A DNA stretch of 64,000 nt from Pseudofabraea citricarpa (taxonomy: Eukaryota > Ascomycota > Leotiomycetes > Helotiales > Dermateaceae). The notes beneath the pieces were generated by a model. That model saw only the letters and a list, made by a program, of their open reading frames with translations. It ran no database searches and was not told where the DNA came from. The stretch spans positions 1,054,001-1,118,000 of the forward strand of contig JAPWGK010000007.1 of NCBI GenBank assembly GCA_029641185.1, written 5' to 3'. Shown here piece by piece: positions 23,273-35,539 of this stretch. Within the stretch, counting starts at the first letter, position 1; each line of letters begins with the position of its first letter. Both the position numbers and the translations under genes were made by a program.

Positions 23273-24360
23273 ATTTGAAACTGCTCACTTTGCAGATAAG
23301 TGAAAGAAATCTCGAGGTACAAGATTCAAAAGTCGAGGGGGGTGTGGTGTGTGTAAGACTGGAGGAAGATGGGACAGGACGTGATACCGTGGCCAGAGAT
23401 CTTCTATATATTCCCATTGACTGTGGCTTATACCACTGCGTGTAAAGTACGACATACGACAGAATTAAACAAAGGACAGTATAGCAATAAACGAGAACGA
23501 AGACGAGCACTAATAAGGAATGCCCATGAGCTCCGGATTCCAAGATTGGGCCCAGTAAGTGGACATGGTTCTTGGACACGCAGTAAGACCGAATTCTCTA
23601 CTACTCAGTACGAAGTACGATGGCCAAACCAGGAGAGAGTTTGGTTCCCTGCCCCTTCGCCAAGGCTTGTACGCTTGTATAGCCCGCCACTTTGGCCAAT
23701 CATAAACCAGCTTGTGCGGGACAAGACAGCTGTTCGAATTACGAAATACGCTTTGCACGGACCCGACGGCCGTTTAGTCCATCCGCTACAACGTAAGCAA
23801 ATTTGCTATGCCCCTCGTGCTCGCACTGTAATGTCAAGCTGGGCTGGCGTCAACACGGAGAGAAATACTCTTGCTGAATTATATATAGGTCTACATACGG
23901 ACGAAGACTTATTTCATCTCTGCTGGGAGCTTTTGCTACTCTGGAAATTAACCGAGCTAAACACTTGGGAATAGAGGCTTTCAAGAAGGACGAGTGGAAT
24001 GCAGGTGTTGGAGTTTTGTGGTGTGACAAAATCTATATAACAACGATCAATTAATTTCACACAGCAACAAATTAGCTTTACGGTAAATCCTATAAATACT
24101 ATAGCTTATACCTAAATCAATAGTTGAATTCGTGGGTGTTTATTACCACTACTCTCTGTGCCTTCTTGTAATATTCCTAGTATAGCAGCGAATCTAAATT
24201 TGCAACTATTATAATATATTGTATCTTATGCCACCGCCACTTTCAGAGGAGAGTTGAAATACTTACAACTTATCTTAAGATAATCTTAAGTAACTACCAG
24301 GTACTATCAACTGCCTACGTTAGTAAAAATAAAATAAGGAATTATTTTTATTATCTTATT
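23273..24360. other. RTA1 upstream region and transition to AT-rich DNA
   Basis: The first 700 bp have ordinary composition. A plus-strand open frame (23369-23974) crosses them, but it shows no domain, helix pattern or splice support. From about 24,000 the sequence turns AT-rich, and by 24,300 nearly all C and G are gone. This marks the euchromatin/AT-block boundary. Confidence 0.45.
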
Positions 24361-24396
24361 CCCGAAGGAAATAAGAGAGAATTAAACTAAGAGGGT

Positions 24397-24873
24397 GTTA
24401 TATCTATATAAGAATAACTTTATCTCTTAAATAATAAATTTATTAGTAACTTAAATATAAAAGGTTAGTAAAGCGTATTAATTATTACGTAAATATATAT
24501 ATATTTAAATAAGTATTTAAGTTATTAATAATTTTATTATTTAAGGGATAAAGCTACTTATTATTCTTATATAAATGATTTATAATAACTCTTATAAGTA
24601 ATTAAATAGTAAGTAACCTTTATAAGTAACTAATATTTAATAACCTTAATATATAACTTTATTACAGTTAGTTTACCTTAAGAGGTTACTAACAGGTAAT
24701 TACCTTAATAGGTAAACCTTAAATATACCTTGATAGCTATTTTCTATATATAATATAATTTGATATATTTATAACTTAAATTCGAATAATTAATTCGATT
24801 AAATTATAACTAAGTAAATAATAGTAATTACCTAAAAAAGAAATTTATAATAAGTAAATTATATAAAACTTAA
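24397..24873 (-). repeat. Family-A LTR fragments, inverted, with a fold-back
   Basis: From about 24456 to 24873 the sequence is the reverse complement of the family-A LTR (compare 26927 back to about 26478), heavily RIP-altered. Directly before it, 24397-24455 carries a short piece of the same LTR in forward orientation. The two pieces can pair as a hairpin with roughly 60-bp arms (24397-24455 with about 24513-24575). Confidence 0.65.
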
Positions 24874-25455
24874 TATATACTTATAATATATATATATAAA
24901 ACTAATATATAAATACTAGTAATATATAATACGCCGAACGAAACCTATCACGTGATAAATATAGTAAATAGTCGAATAAAGATTTAATATAATAGAATAT
25001 ATTAAAAGAGTAAGTTATATATATATTAGTTCTTTATAGCTTAGGAATAATTATCTTATTATATATATAATTATTTAATTCTAGTATAATTAATATTATA
25101 TATTATATTAATAATATTAATTTATAATTAGTTGATTTATAATCAAATATACTAGAAACTATAAGAAATATAAATTAAGTTTAATATTATATAATTCGAG
25201 TAAACTTAATTAAAAAATCGTATATATAACTAAAAACTCAGATTATTCTATTAAACTAATCCCAATTAGGAAATTTGTTCCCGATTTAGAATTCTTATAA
25301 AAAATTATATAAGATAAGACTTTTTCTTTTTAGAAAAGTTATATAACTAAGTTAGGAAAAATTAATCTAGTTATTTTTTATTCCTAAAGCTATAAAAACC
25401 TTAAATTATATAAGTTTATATAAAAGTATAATATTATATATAAAAATATCTAATA
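24874..25455 (-). repeat. Solo or truncated family-B LTR, reverse orientation
   Basis: This is the reverse complement of the 618-bp LTR at 35540-36157. It ends AATATCTAATA where the intact LTR end would read AATATCTAACA, a CpA-to-TpA change in the terminal dinucleotide. It lies inside or next to the inverted family-A LTR. No coding region of family B is attached on its left side. Confidence 0.7.
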
Positions 25456-26190
25456 ATATACTAAGGTATCCGGCTAATAATTACCTTAGTTTTATATAAA
25501 GTCGACTTATATTTACTAGGAAATTTTAGTCGTATTTATTTTAATATAATTAGTTTATATTATATTTATTTTTTAGATATATAAATTACTAAGAAGTTAT
25601 CCTTAGAGAGGGATAATTTATATATAATTCGAATAATAAAATTATTTGATATTCGAATTATAATATATATATATATATAATATATTATTCTAAAAAATTC
25701 TAATATAAGAAAAATTAATTTTAGCAGGTTATATATATATTACTAGGTAATATAAAAGACCTTATTATTTAGTAATATTATATATATATCGAACTTATTA
25801 ATAAAAATACTAATATTAAATTTTTAGTATTACAAAGATATAAAAAGACTTAAATAATTATATTTAGGCGTATATAAGTATAATTTCCGAAAAAGGAAAT
25901 TATATATAATATATTTTTCTATAAAGAATCTTATATTTATAAAGATTATTCACGTGACTTTCTTATATAGGGAGTTATTAATTTTTCAAGTTAGTTTTTA
26001 ATAAAATTCTATAAGAAAGTCGAAACTACTTATTATAAGAACTTATATTAATATAATAGGAAATAATATTATTTCCTTATATTTTAAGGAAATAATATTA
26101 CTTCCTAACTATATATATATATATATATATAACTAGTATATAAAGTATAACTAGTTTATTATTATAATATAATATATATATATATATATA
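25456..26190 (+). repeat. Repeat D, copy 1 (about 735 bp, unknown)
   Basis: This segment, beginning ATATACTAAGGTATCCGG, recurs at 30492-31241 in the same orientation. Copy 1 sits between an inverted B LTR and the start of the A1 LTR. It is more RIP-altered than copy 2. It has no terminal inverted repeat and no coding motif I recognise. It may be an LTR or leader part of another element. Confidence 0.6.
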
Positions 26191-26927
26191 TGTTAAATAT
26201 AAGATATGGTTATAACTAAAAACGTAACAAAGTTATATAATACTTTTATATATTATATATTTTAATAAGTATTAAATATAACTTATAAATTTAAGTGAAA
26301 TATGAAAATATATTATATATATAATATATAATAATTATATATTTTCAGATACTTAGTAAATTCCTTATACTATAAATTTATTAAGTAAGAATCAAAGATT
26401 CTATCACGTGATCAAAACTATAAAAACTACTAGTTTGATTATTATTAAAACACGTGATAATTATATACTAAAATCTATTTTTAGTATATATCAAGTTTTA
26501 TATAATTCACTTATAATAAATTTCCTTTTTAGGAAATCACTACTATTAACTTAGTTATAATTTAATCGAATCAATTATTCGAATTTAAGTTATAAATATA
26601 TCAAACCATATCATATATAGAAAATAGCCATTAAGGTATATTTAAGGTTTACCTATTAAGGTAATTACCTGTTAGTAACCTCTTAAGGTAAACTAACTAA
26701 AATAAAGTTATATATTAAGGTTACTATTATATTAGTTACCTATAAAGGTTATTAAATATTAGTTACCTATAAAGGTTACTAACTATTTAATTACCTATAA
26801 GGGTTATTATAAATTATCTATATAAGAATAGCTTTATCCCTCAAATAATAAAATTATCGGTAACTCAAACACCTATTCGAATATATATACTCACGTGATA
26901 ATCAATACGCTCCGCTAACCTTTAACA
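26191..26927 (+). repeat. 5' LTR of element A1
   Basis: Begins TGTTAAAT and ends CTTTAACA, so it has TG..CA ends and a 7-bp terminal inverted repeat (TGTTAAA/TTTAACA). A primer-binding site follows directly. Internal parts contain several short ACCTATAAAGGTTA repeats (about 26,640-26,810). Confidence 0.8.
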
Positions 26928-26941
26928 GGTTATAAGCCCGG
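26928..26941 (+). other. Primer-binding site of A1 (half-tRNA iMet type)
   Basis: GGTTATAAGCCCGG directly follows the LTR. It is complementary to the anticodon stem-loop of initiator tRNA-Met except for one G-to-A change, which is what RIP would cause at TpG. Copia of Drosophila uses the same half-tRNA priming. Confidence 0.65.
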
Positions 26942-27064
26942 CGCTTATAATTCAATCACACCTCACTTAATATATATATATTCGAAATCGATCAACCAAA
27001 ATTCATTCAATCAACAACCAATATATATATATACTATATATATATTCGATATCAACCAATCAAA

Positions 27065-29623
27065 ATATCGGCAGAAAAGATTACTATTCCTAAACTAAAA
27101 GGAACAGTAAATTACGAAATATAAGTAATACGAATAAAAGTATATCTTCTTAAAGAAGGATTAAAAGATGCTATTAAGGATATTAATATCGATGACGATA
27201 TTAATAATAAAGCTATTGCTAATATTATTTTATTAGTTGAGGATAAACCTTTATTACAAATTCAAAACCTTAGTAATACTAAGGAAATATAAGATTCTTT
27301 AAAGAACCTATATAGTCCACGTGGTTTTTCATCTGAATTCCTTATATATAAGGAATTCTTTGATACTACATTAATTAAATATTCTTCTATGGAGGAATAT
27401 TTAAATAAAGTCAAACAATTAACCGACTAATTAAAATCCAAGAAAATAGAATTACCAAAACAAATGGTTATTACATAGGTTTTAAATAATCTTACGGATA
27501 ATTATAACGGATTCGTATCACATATTACCCAATTATTACGTGGTAATAGTAAATCGTATAAAATAGAAGATTTATTTTCTTATTTACTTGACGAATCAAA
27601 ACGTTAGGAATCAAAAGATAATAATACTAAAGTATTATATACAAATAATAATACTTCAAAATCAACCTATAAAGGAAAGAAACCATATAAAATCACAAAA
27701 GGCAAATATTATAAATATTACAAAAACAATACACATTTTGCCAAGGATTATTTTTATTTATTTCCTAAAAAGGCACCAAAATTTTGGAAACCTAAGGATT
27801 TACCTGAAAAATCGAATTCGGAGGAAAATTCGAACTAATCAAATCACGAAAAATCGAACCTTAAAAAAAGAGAAGAAAATATCGATATTTTATATAGTAA
27901 AACAAATCCCAATTTAATTAAGGATAATACTATAATAGATTTAGATATAGATTATAAAAATCTGAATATTAAAACACAGGTATTTACCACAATTCACTTA
28001 AATAATAATATAACTGATTATAATACAGAACATATAAATCGTTTTATACTAGATACAGGAGTAACACAGCATATAATTAGTAATAAAAATATTTTTTATA
28101 AATTAAATGACTATAATAAATTAGTAAATTAGGGAAAAGCAAAACAAATAAAAGTATCAGGAATAAGTAATATATATATTACTTTTAAAGATACTAATAA
28201 AAGATTTATATTAAAAGACTATTTATATATACTAGAAATAGGTATTAATTTAATTAGTCAAATATAATTAAAAGATCACTATAGTATATTTACTAATAAA
28301 AATATAACTATTAAAAATAATAAAACACATAAAATAATAACTATTAGTTATAAAATAAATAACTTATATACTTTATATATATTAACAGATAATATTATAT
28401 ATAATAATAATATTTAGTTATTAAATATAAACACAAGTAATATTAGTAAATTATTATTACATAAGAGATTTAGATATCCAAATAATAATATATTAAATAA
28501 TATAATAAAAAATACTATCGGTTATAAATATCTAGTAAATAATAAACCACTTAATTGTGAAGTTTATTTACAAGGAAAATTTATAACACGTAAAAATAAG
28601 GAACTAAGTAATAGAGAATTTAATTTACTTGAAAAATTATCAAGTGATTTATATAAACCTATAAATCCAATTACTTATAATAAATATAAATATTATATAT
28701 TATTCCTTAATAAAAAATCAAGATAGTTAGAAATTATATTATTACGTAATAAATACGAAGCATTTGAAGCTTTTAAACAATTTAAAAATAGAGAGGAAAA
28801 TAATATAAATAATAAAAGAATAAGAATATTAGCTACCGATAATAGTAGTAAATTTATAAATAAAGAATTTAATAATTATATAATAAACTATAGTTTAATT
28901 TACCAATTATCACCTCCTTATACTTATGAACCTAATAGTTTTGTAGAGAGAATAAATAGAACTATATTAAATAAATTAAGATGTTTATTATTTAATTCTA
29001 ATTTACCTAATTATTTATAGGGAGAAGCAGCTTATATAGCTGTATATATATACAATAGAACTCCATATAGTAAATTAAATTTTAAAACACCTTATGAAAT
29101 TAAATATAATATAAAACCAAATATTACAAATATAAAAACATTTGGATCTATATATTATTATAAAACAAGAGGCAATAAAATTACAAAATTATCACCTAGA
29201 GCAAATAAAGGTGTATTAATTGGATTTAATAATAATATATATAAAGTATAGGATTTTAATCTTAATAAACCAATTATAACTAGAGATATTAAAATATTCG
29301 AAGGTTAATTTATAACAAATAAAATAAGTGATATATATAATAAAGAAATATATATCGAACTTAATAATAATAATATCGATATTAATAAAACTAATAATAT
29401 TAATATAAATGATAATAATAATATTAATAATAAAATAGATAATAATATCGATAATAATATTAATAATAATATTAAGAATAATATTAATAATAATATCGAT
29501 AATAATATTAATAATAATATCGATAATAATATCGATAATAGTAACGATTATAATATATCTGACTATTATTCAGATAATATTAATGAATTAGCTTTATTTA
29601 TTAATATAAATAATAAACCTTAT
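27065..29623 (+). pseudogene. RIP-inactivated gag-pol of A1 (gag, protease, integrase)
   Basis: The frame begins at ATA TCG GCA, where ATA stands in the place of the start ATG. It runs 853 codons to 29623 without a frameshift but with many TAA/TAG stops. Recognisable parts are a gag with a retroviral-type zinc knuckle at about 27,700-27,770 whose cysteines mostly read Tyr (YYKYYKNNTHFAKDYFYLFP), a protease FILDTGVTQHI near 28,050, a GAG-pre-integrase segment near 28,450 and the integrase core ending in PPYTYEPNSFVERINRTI near 28,920-28,970. After the integrase comes an Asn-rich linker (29,380-29,545). Reverse transcriptase and RNase H are absent because the copy is cut at 29623. Confidence 0.75.
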
Positions 29624-30243
29624 TGTTGGATATTATTATATATATAATATCGTACTTTTATATAAACCTATATGGTTTGAGGTTTTTATAGCTTTAGGAA
29701 CAAAAAATAACTAAATTGATTTTTCCTAACTTAGTCATGTGACTTTCCTAAAAAGGAAAGGTCTTATCCTATATAGTTTTGTATAAGGATTCCAAATCAG
29801 GAACAGATTTCCTAATCGGGACTAGTTTGATAGAATAATCTGGGTTTTTAGTCGTATATACGATTTTTCGATTAAGTTTACTCGAATCATATAATATTAA
29901 ACTTAATTTATATTTCTTGTAGTTTCTAGTATATTCGATTATAAATCAACCAATTATAAATTAATATTAATTTATAATAAATACTTACAAATATATATTG
30001 ATTTATAATTAATATTATTAATATAACACGTGATATCGAATATACTAGAATTAAATAATTATATATATAATAAGGTGGTTATTCCTAAGCTACAAAGAAC
30101 TAACATATATATAACTTATTTAATATATTCTATTATATTAATTATTTTTCGACTATTTACTAAGTTTATTATATAATCGGTTTCGTTCGACGCTATATAT
30201 ATTACTAGTATTTATATATTAGTATATTATATATACTCTAACA
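29624..30243 (+). repeat. 5' LTR of element B
   Basis: About 620 bp, begins TGTTGGATATT and ends CTCTAACA. It is nearly identical to the LTR at 35540-36157. It contains AACACGTGATATCG, one of several CACGTG words found in all the local LTRs. Confidence 0.85.
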
Positions 30244-30257
30244 GGTTATAAGCCCGG
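30244..30257 (+). other. Primer-binding site of B
   Basis: GGTTATAAGCCCGG follows the 5' LTR with no gap and is identical to the A1 site. It matches the initiator tRNA-Met anticodon arm except for a RIP-type G-to-A change. Confidence 0.65.
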
Positions 30258-30491
30258 TCTCGTAACCAAACACGTGATTTACTAACTAACTTCGGAGCCT
30301 TATATATTAGGCTACGTATATTCCCGAAGTAATATTTTGGTATATTCCTACCTCCCTTTATTATTACTAATATATTAAAACCCGTAACCTGCGTCCCTAT
30401 AGCTAGCCTATAGCAAGCGAATAAGCTATAGTAACTAGGGATAATACTATTACGATTACGTAATCCTATAGCGGGTGGTATTATTATCTCT
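30258..30491 (+). other. Leader of element B with unusually high C+G
   Basis: This stretch contains many words with C and G (for example CCTGCGTCCCTATAGCTAGC and GTAATCCTATAGCGGGTGG) and looks much less RIP-altered than the sequence on either side. It has no coding frame. CTATAGC words in both orientations suggest RNA structure in the transcript leader. Confidence 0.5.
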
Positions 30492-30706
30492 ATATACTAA
30501 GGTATCCGGCTAGTAATTACCCTAGTTTTATATAAAGTCGACTTATATTTACTAGGAAATTCTAGTCGTGTTTATTTTAATATAATTAGTATATATTATA
30601 TTAATTTTTTAGGTATATAAATTACTAAGAAGCTATCCTCGGAGAGGGGTGATTTATATATAATTCGAATAATCGAATTATTCGATATTCGAATTATAAT
30701 ATATAT

Positions 30707-30744
<38 letters not shown>

Positions 30745-31241
30745 ATATATATTATTCTAAAAAATTCTAATATAAGAAAAATTAATTTTAGTAGGTTATA
30801 TATATATTACTAGGTAATATAAAAGACCTTATTATTTAGTAATATTATATATATATCGAACTTATCGATAAAAACACCGATACTAAATTTTTAGTATTAC
30901 GAAGATATAAAAAGACCTAAATAGTTATATTTAGGCGTATATAAGTAGGATTTCCAAAAAAGGAAATTATATATAATATATTTTTCTATAAAGAATCTTA
31001 TATTTATAAAAATTATCTATATAACTCTCTTATATAAGGAGTTATTAATTTTTCAAGTTGGTTTTTAATAGATTTCTATAGGAAAGTCGAAACTACTTGT
31101 TATAGGAACTTATATTAATATAATATATAAATATTAATATTTCTAGGAAATAATAATATTTCCTAATTATCTATATATATATATAACTAGTATATAAAAT
31201 CTAACTAGTTTATTATAATAATATAATATATATATATAAAA
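30492..31241 (+). repeat. Repeat D, copy 2 (inside element B leader)
   Basis: This is the second copy of the segment at 25456-26190, less mutated (CGGCTAGTAATTACCCTAG against CGGCTAATAATTACCTTAG). It runs up to the gag start of B. It may be a real part of the B leader, or a foreign sequence inserted between leader and gag. Confidence 0.55.
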
Positions 31242-33708
31242 ATAGCCTCTAATAATATTTCCTTTAAAGGAGATAAATTAATTAGTATAACTAATTATAT
31301 CGAATAGAAAATTAATATTAATTTATTCCTTAAAATTAATAGTTTTATACCTTATATTAATAGTACTAAAACCAAACCTAACGAAGATTTATATTTTAAT
31401 AAGTTAGGTGATTCCGACAAAGTTAACTATAAAAAACCTTTTAGTAAGGAATTAGTAGTCAAATATTACGAAAAGGAATCTGAATATAATAGGAATAATT
31501 TAAAAGTACTAGGTGCCTTATAATCAATTATTTCAATTAAAATAAATAAAAGATTTAAAGATTAAAAAGACGCTAGTAACTTATATATAGCTATTAATAG
31601 TACCTTTAGTGAATCTACTATTAAATTAGTAGGAAGGTATTTTAATAAATTAATTAAGGCTAATTATAATTCCTATTTAAATATTAACGAATATACTAGT
31701 ATTATTTAATCGTCGAATATATATTTAAAGGAATTAGGTTACGAAGTTCCTAAGATATTTTTAGCGTGGATTTTATTTAAAGGATTACCTAGCTCTTTTG
31801 ATTCGTTCGCTTCTAGGAAATTTAAGGAATTAGGAAGGAATATTAAATTAATTAATATTTCTAAATTAATATCCGAATTAATTTTAGAGGAATAACAAAT
31901 AAATATTAATATAGAAGCTAATAAAGCTAGTAATAATAAAATACCCTATTATAAATCGTGTAATAAAAAAGGTTACCTTAAATCTAATTGTTTTATTAAA
32001 TATCCTAAACTATATAATAAAAATAATACGAATAAAAAGGATAATAAAAAGAATTCGAATAAAAAGAATTCGAATAATAATTCGAATAAATCTAATTCGA
32101 ATAATAAAAAACAAAAGGATTTAAATAAAGAATCGAATACTAAGGATAATTCGACTAAATTAATTATATCAGGATATATAGATTCAGATTATATTAAATC
32201 TGAAGATAATAATCCTAGTATTAATTTAGTTAATTATTTAGATAATAAAATTATCCTCGATTTAGGTACTACCGAATATTATACGAATAATAAAGATTAG
32301 TTATTAGATTATAAACTAATTAATAATAAAAATATTATACTAGCTAATAGTAATAAAATTCCTATTAAAGGAATAAGAAATATTCCTATATTATATAATA
32401 ATTAGGAAATAACTATTACTAAAGTTAATTATATTCCTAAATTAAAAACCACTTTAATTAGTACTAAAGAATTAACTAATAAAAAGTAGACCTTAGTATT
32501 TTCAAATAATAAAGCGTATATAACTAATATAGATAAATCGATTAAAATCGAAGCTATTTGGAATTATAACGCTTATTATTTAAATATTTAAGTAAATTAT
32601 AATATACTTGAACCTATAGTATATAAAGTCGAAATTATTCCTAAAAAGGAAAATAACTTAGACTTATATTATAAAAGATTAAGTTATATAAATAAAAACT
32701 TTATAATTAAAACTATAGAAAATACTAAAGGATTAGTTATTCCTAGTAATAAAAATTATAATAATTATAATTCGTGTTATTATAGTAAATTTACCGAAAT
32801 AATAAGTCGAATACTATAAAAAGAGCCTACTATTATATTAACTAATTTTAATATAGATTTATATAGTCCTTTTAAAATACTAGGAATAAAAGGCCAAAAA
32901 TATTTTATAACCTTTACTTATAGTAAATCTAAGTATATTTGGTTATATAATATAAAATTAAAGGCCGAAGCTATAAATATATTAATTAATTTTTATAATT
33001 TAATTGAAAATCAATTTAATATAAAAATTAAAGTATTAAGGCTAGATAATACTCTCGAATTAAAATCAAATAAATAGATTTTATTTACTAATTCGAAAGG
33101 AATTATATATGAATATATAAGTCCTTATACCTAATTATAAAATAGTATATTAGAGCGTTTAAATCGTTATATTATAGAACGATTAATTAGTATTACTAAG
33201 GAAAAGAATATTCCTTTAAAACTTTAGCCTTATATAATTTAATCTATAGCTTATATAAAAAATAGGACTTATAATTCTACTATAAATAAAACTCCGTACG
33301 AAGTTATTACTAATAATAAACCTGATATTTCTTATATTAAAATAATAGGTTCTTTATATTATATATTAGAACTAAAACAAAAAAGAAATAATAAATTTGC
33401 TAATAAAGCAAATAAAGGAATATTATTAGGATTCGAATCGTCAAATAATTACTTAGTATATATACCTAATAAAGGTATTATTAGTACTAGGGATATAATT
33501 ATAAAAGAAGAATTATATTATAAAGACGATTATATTAATACGGAAAATTATTTAGATTTATTATCTAAAGAATCACCTGATTTTAATATTATATTATCTT
33601 ATAAAAATTCGAATATACTAGAAAATTCGAATAATTCGAATAATAATAATAATAATTCGAATAATAATTCAGATATTAAGGATATTCCTAGATCTGAATT
33701 ACAAGAAG

Positions 33709-33753
<45 letters not shown>

Positions 33754-35448
33754 TATCGATTTTAAACCTAGCTCTTCTAGCTTATATATCTACGAATTTA
33801 GGGGACGTAAATAATACTAATTCAAATAATAGTAATAATTTTCAAATATTAGAAAATTATATTAATAGTACTATTATCGATAATAATAAAATTATTATTC
33901 CTAAGGAATTAATAAAAAGTCGAATTCTAGAACCTAATAATTACAAAGAAGCTATAAATAATCCCTATAATAATTATTAGAATAAAGCTATAAAAAAAGA
34001 ATTAGAAACCTTAAATTCGAATAATACGTGGAACTTAGTAAAACCACCTAATAATTATATAAAACCACTTAAAACTAGGTGAGTTTATAAATTAAAAGAA
34101 AGTGATACGTATTACGAATTTAAAGCTAGATTCGTAGCTAAAGGTTTCGAATAATTATATAGTATTAATTATATTAATACTTTTGCTAGTATTATTAAAC
34201 AAATAGTATAGAAAATTATATTCGTATTAGCTTTATTAAATAATTAGGATATATATAAAATCGATATAATATCTGCTTTTATATAAGGAAATATAGATAA
34301 TAATATATATTTATATCAACCTATAGGATTTGAAAATAAAGAAAATCCTAATTATATACTTAAATTAAATAAGGCTTTATATAGTTTAAAATAATCGGCT
34401 CGTATATAGTATTATACGCTTAAAAATATATTAGTAACTAAATTAGGTTTTAAACCTTTACTAACTAAAGCGTGTATATTTATAAATAATAATACTAATA
34501 TTATTATAACCGTATACGTAGATAATTTAGCTATAGTTAGTAATATTAATAATATTAATAAATTTATTACCGATATATCTAAATATCTAAAAGTTAAAAA
34601 CCTAGGTCCTATTAAGGAATATTTAGGAATATAAATCGATTATATTAAAAATCAATTACTTAAATTATATTAAGAGAAATATATATATAAGGTTCTTAAA
34701 AAATTTAATATAATTGATTATAAACTAATTAGTACGCTTATAGATTATAAAATTAAACTAGAACCAAATAAATATACTAGTTCGGTTACTAATATTAAAT
34801 AGGCTTAAATAGCTATTAGTTCTTTATTATATATAATATTAGGATCACGACCTAATATTATATATAGCGTAATTAAATTATCTTGATTTATTTCAAATCC
34901 TAGTAATATTCATATAACTACTATTAAACGAATATTCAGATATTTAAAAGGAACTATAAATAAAGGAACGAATTATTTATATAATCCTTATATAAATAGA
35001 TTTTGTGATTCAGATTACGTAGGTGATTTAAAATAATATAAATCAACTAGCGGATATATATTCTTCCTAGGAAATAGCCCTATATCGTAAAAATTAAAAT
35101 TACAGTTAATAATAGCTTAAAGTACTATAAAGGCTGAATATATAGCTATATATATAGCAGCAAAAGAATTAGTATATATTAAATCAATTACAAAGGAATT
35201 AGGATTTTATAATTAAGAAAAATTCCCTTTATATACTAATAATAACGGAGCTTTATTATTAGCTAAAAATCCTGAATTTCACGAAAGAACTAAGCATATA
35301 ATAGTAAAATATTACTATATTCGTGATTTAGTTGATAAAGGAATAATCGACTTAATATATATAAATACGAATAATCAAAAAGCAGATAGTTTAACAAAGC
35401 TACTTGAAAAATATAAATTTGATCAATTTATAAATCAAATTAATATTA

Positions 35449-35453
<5 letters not shown>
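31242..35453 (+). pseudogene. RIP-inactivated gag-pol of element B
   Basis: A former single frame of exactly 1,404 codons from ATA GCC (the ATA replaces ATG) to TAA at 35451. There are no frameshifts but dozens of in-frame TAG/TAA stops. The gag ends in a zinc-knuckle remnant (CNKKGYLKSNCF, about 31,960-31,995). Then come a protease region near 32,255, an integrase core (about 32,850-33,300), an Asn-rich linker with a run of AAT codons (33,712-33,750), and the reverse transcriptase with LETLNSNNTWNLV and FKARFVAKGFE. The catalytic YVDD box reads YVDN at 34515-34526. RNase H (FCDSDYVGD, STSGYIFFLG) and a C-terminal NNQKADSLTKLL follow. The lost stops fit TGG/CAA codons hit by RIP. Confidence 0.85.
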
Positions 35454-35487
<34 letters not shown>

Positions 35488-35530
35488 TTACTATTATTAT
35501 TATTATAAATCAAAATAAAAAGTCCGTATT

Positions 35531-35539
35531 AAGGGGACG
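35531..35539 (+). other. Polypurine tract of element B
   Basis: AAGGGGACG stands immediately before the 3' LTR (TGTTAGATATT), the expected place for the plus-strand primer. It is one of the few G-runs in the block. Confidence 0.6.

Larger units (their letters stand above)
26191..29623 (+). mobile_element. Ty1/copia element A1, 5' part, truncated
   Basis: The element starts with a 737-bp LTR and a primer-binding site, continues through gag, protease and integrase on the plus strand, and stops abruptly at 29623, before any reverse transcriptase, where the family-B LTR begins. The gag-pol frame stays in one register from 27065 to 29623. Family A is distinct from B and C in LTR and protein sequence. 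The expected 3' half is not found downstream; instead the right side of B is joined to a different A copy (A2). Confidence 0.8.

Noticed and set aside
1..23300. Secondary-metabolite gene cluster around the mpaB-like gene
   Set aside because: MpaB acts in mycophenolic acid synthesis, but no PKS, prenyltransferase, P450 or methyltransferase is nearby; the neighbours are housekeeping genes.
23369..23974. 201-aa plus-strand open frame in the RTA1 upstream region
   Set aside because: No domain, no hydrophobic pattern and no splice support. A frame of this length is possible by chance in a 64-kb window, and it overlaps the RTA1 promoter.
27588..27917. 109-aa open frame in the AT block
   Set aside because: An out-of-frame shadow of the A1 gag region. 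The real frame is shifted and shows the zinc-knuckle remnant.
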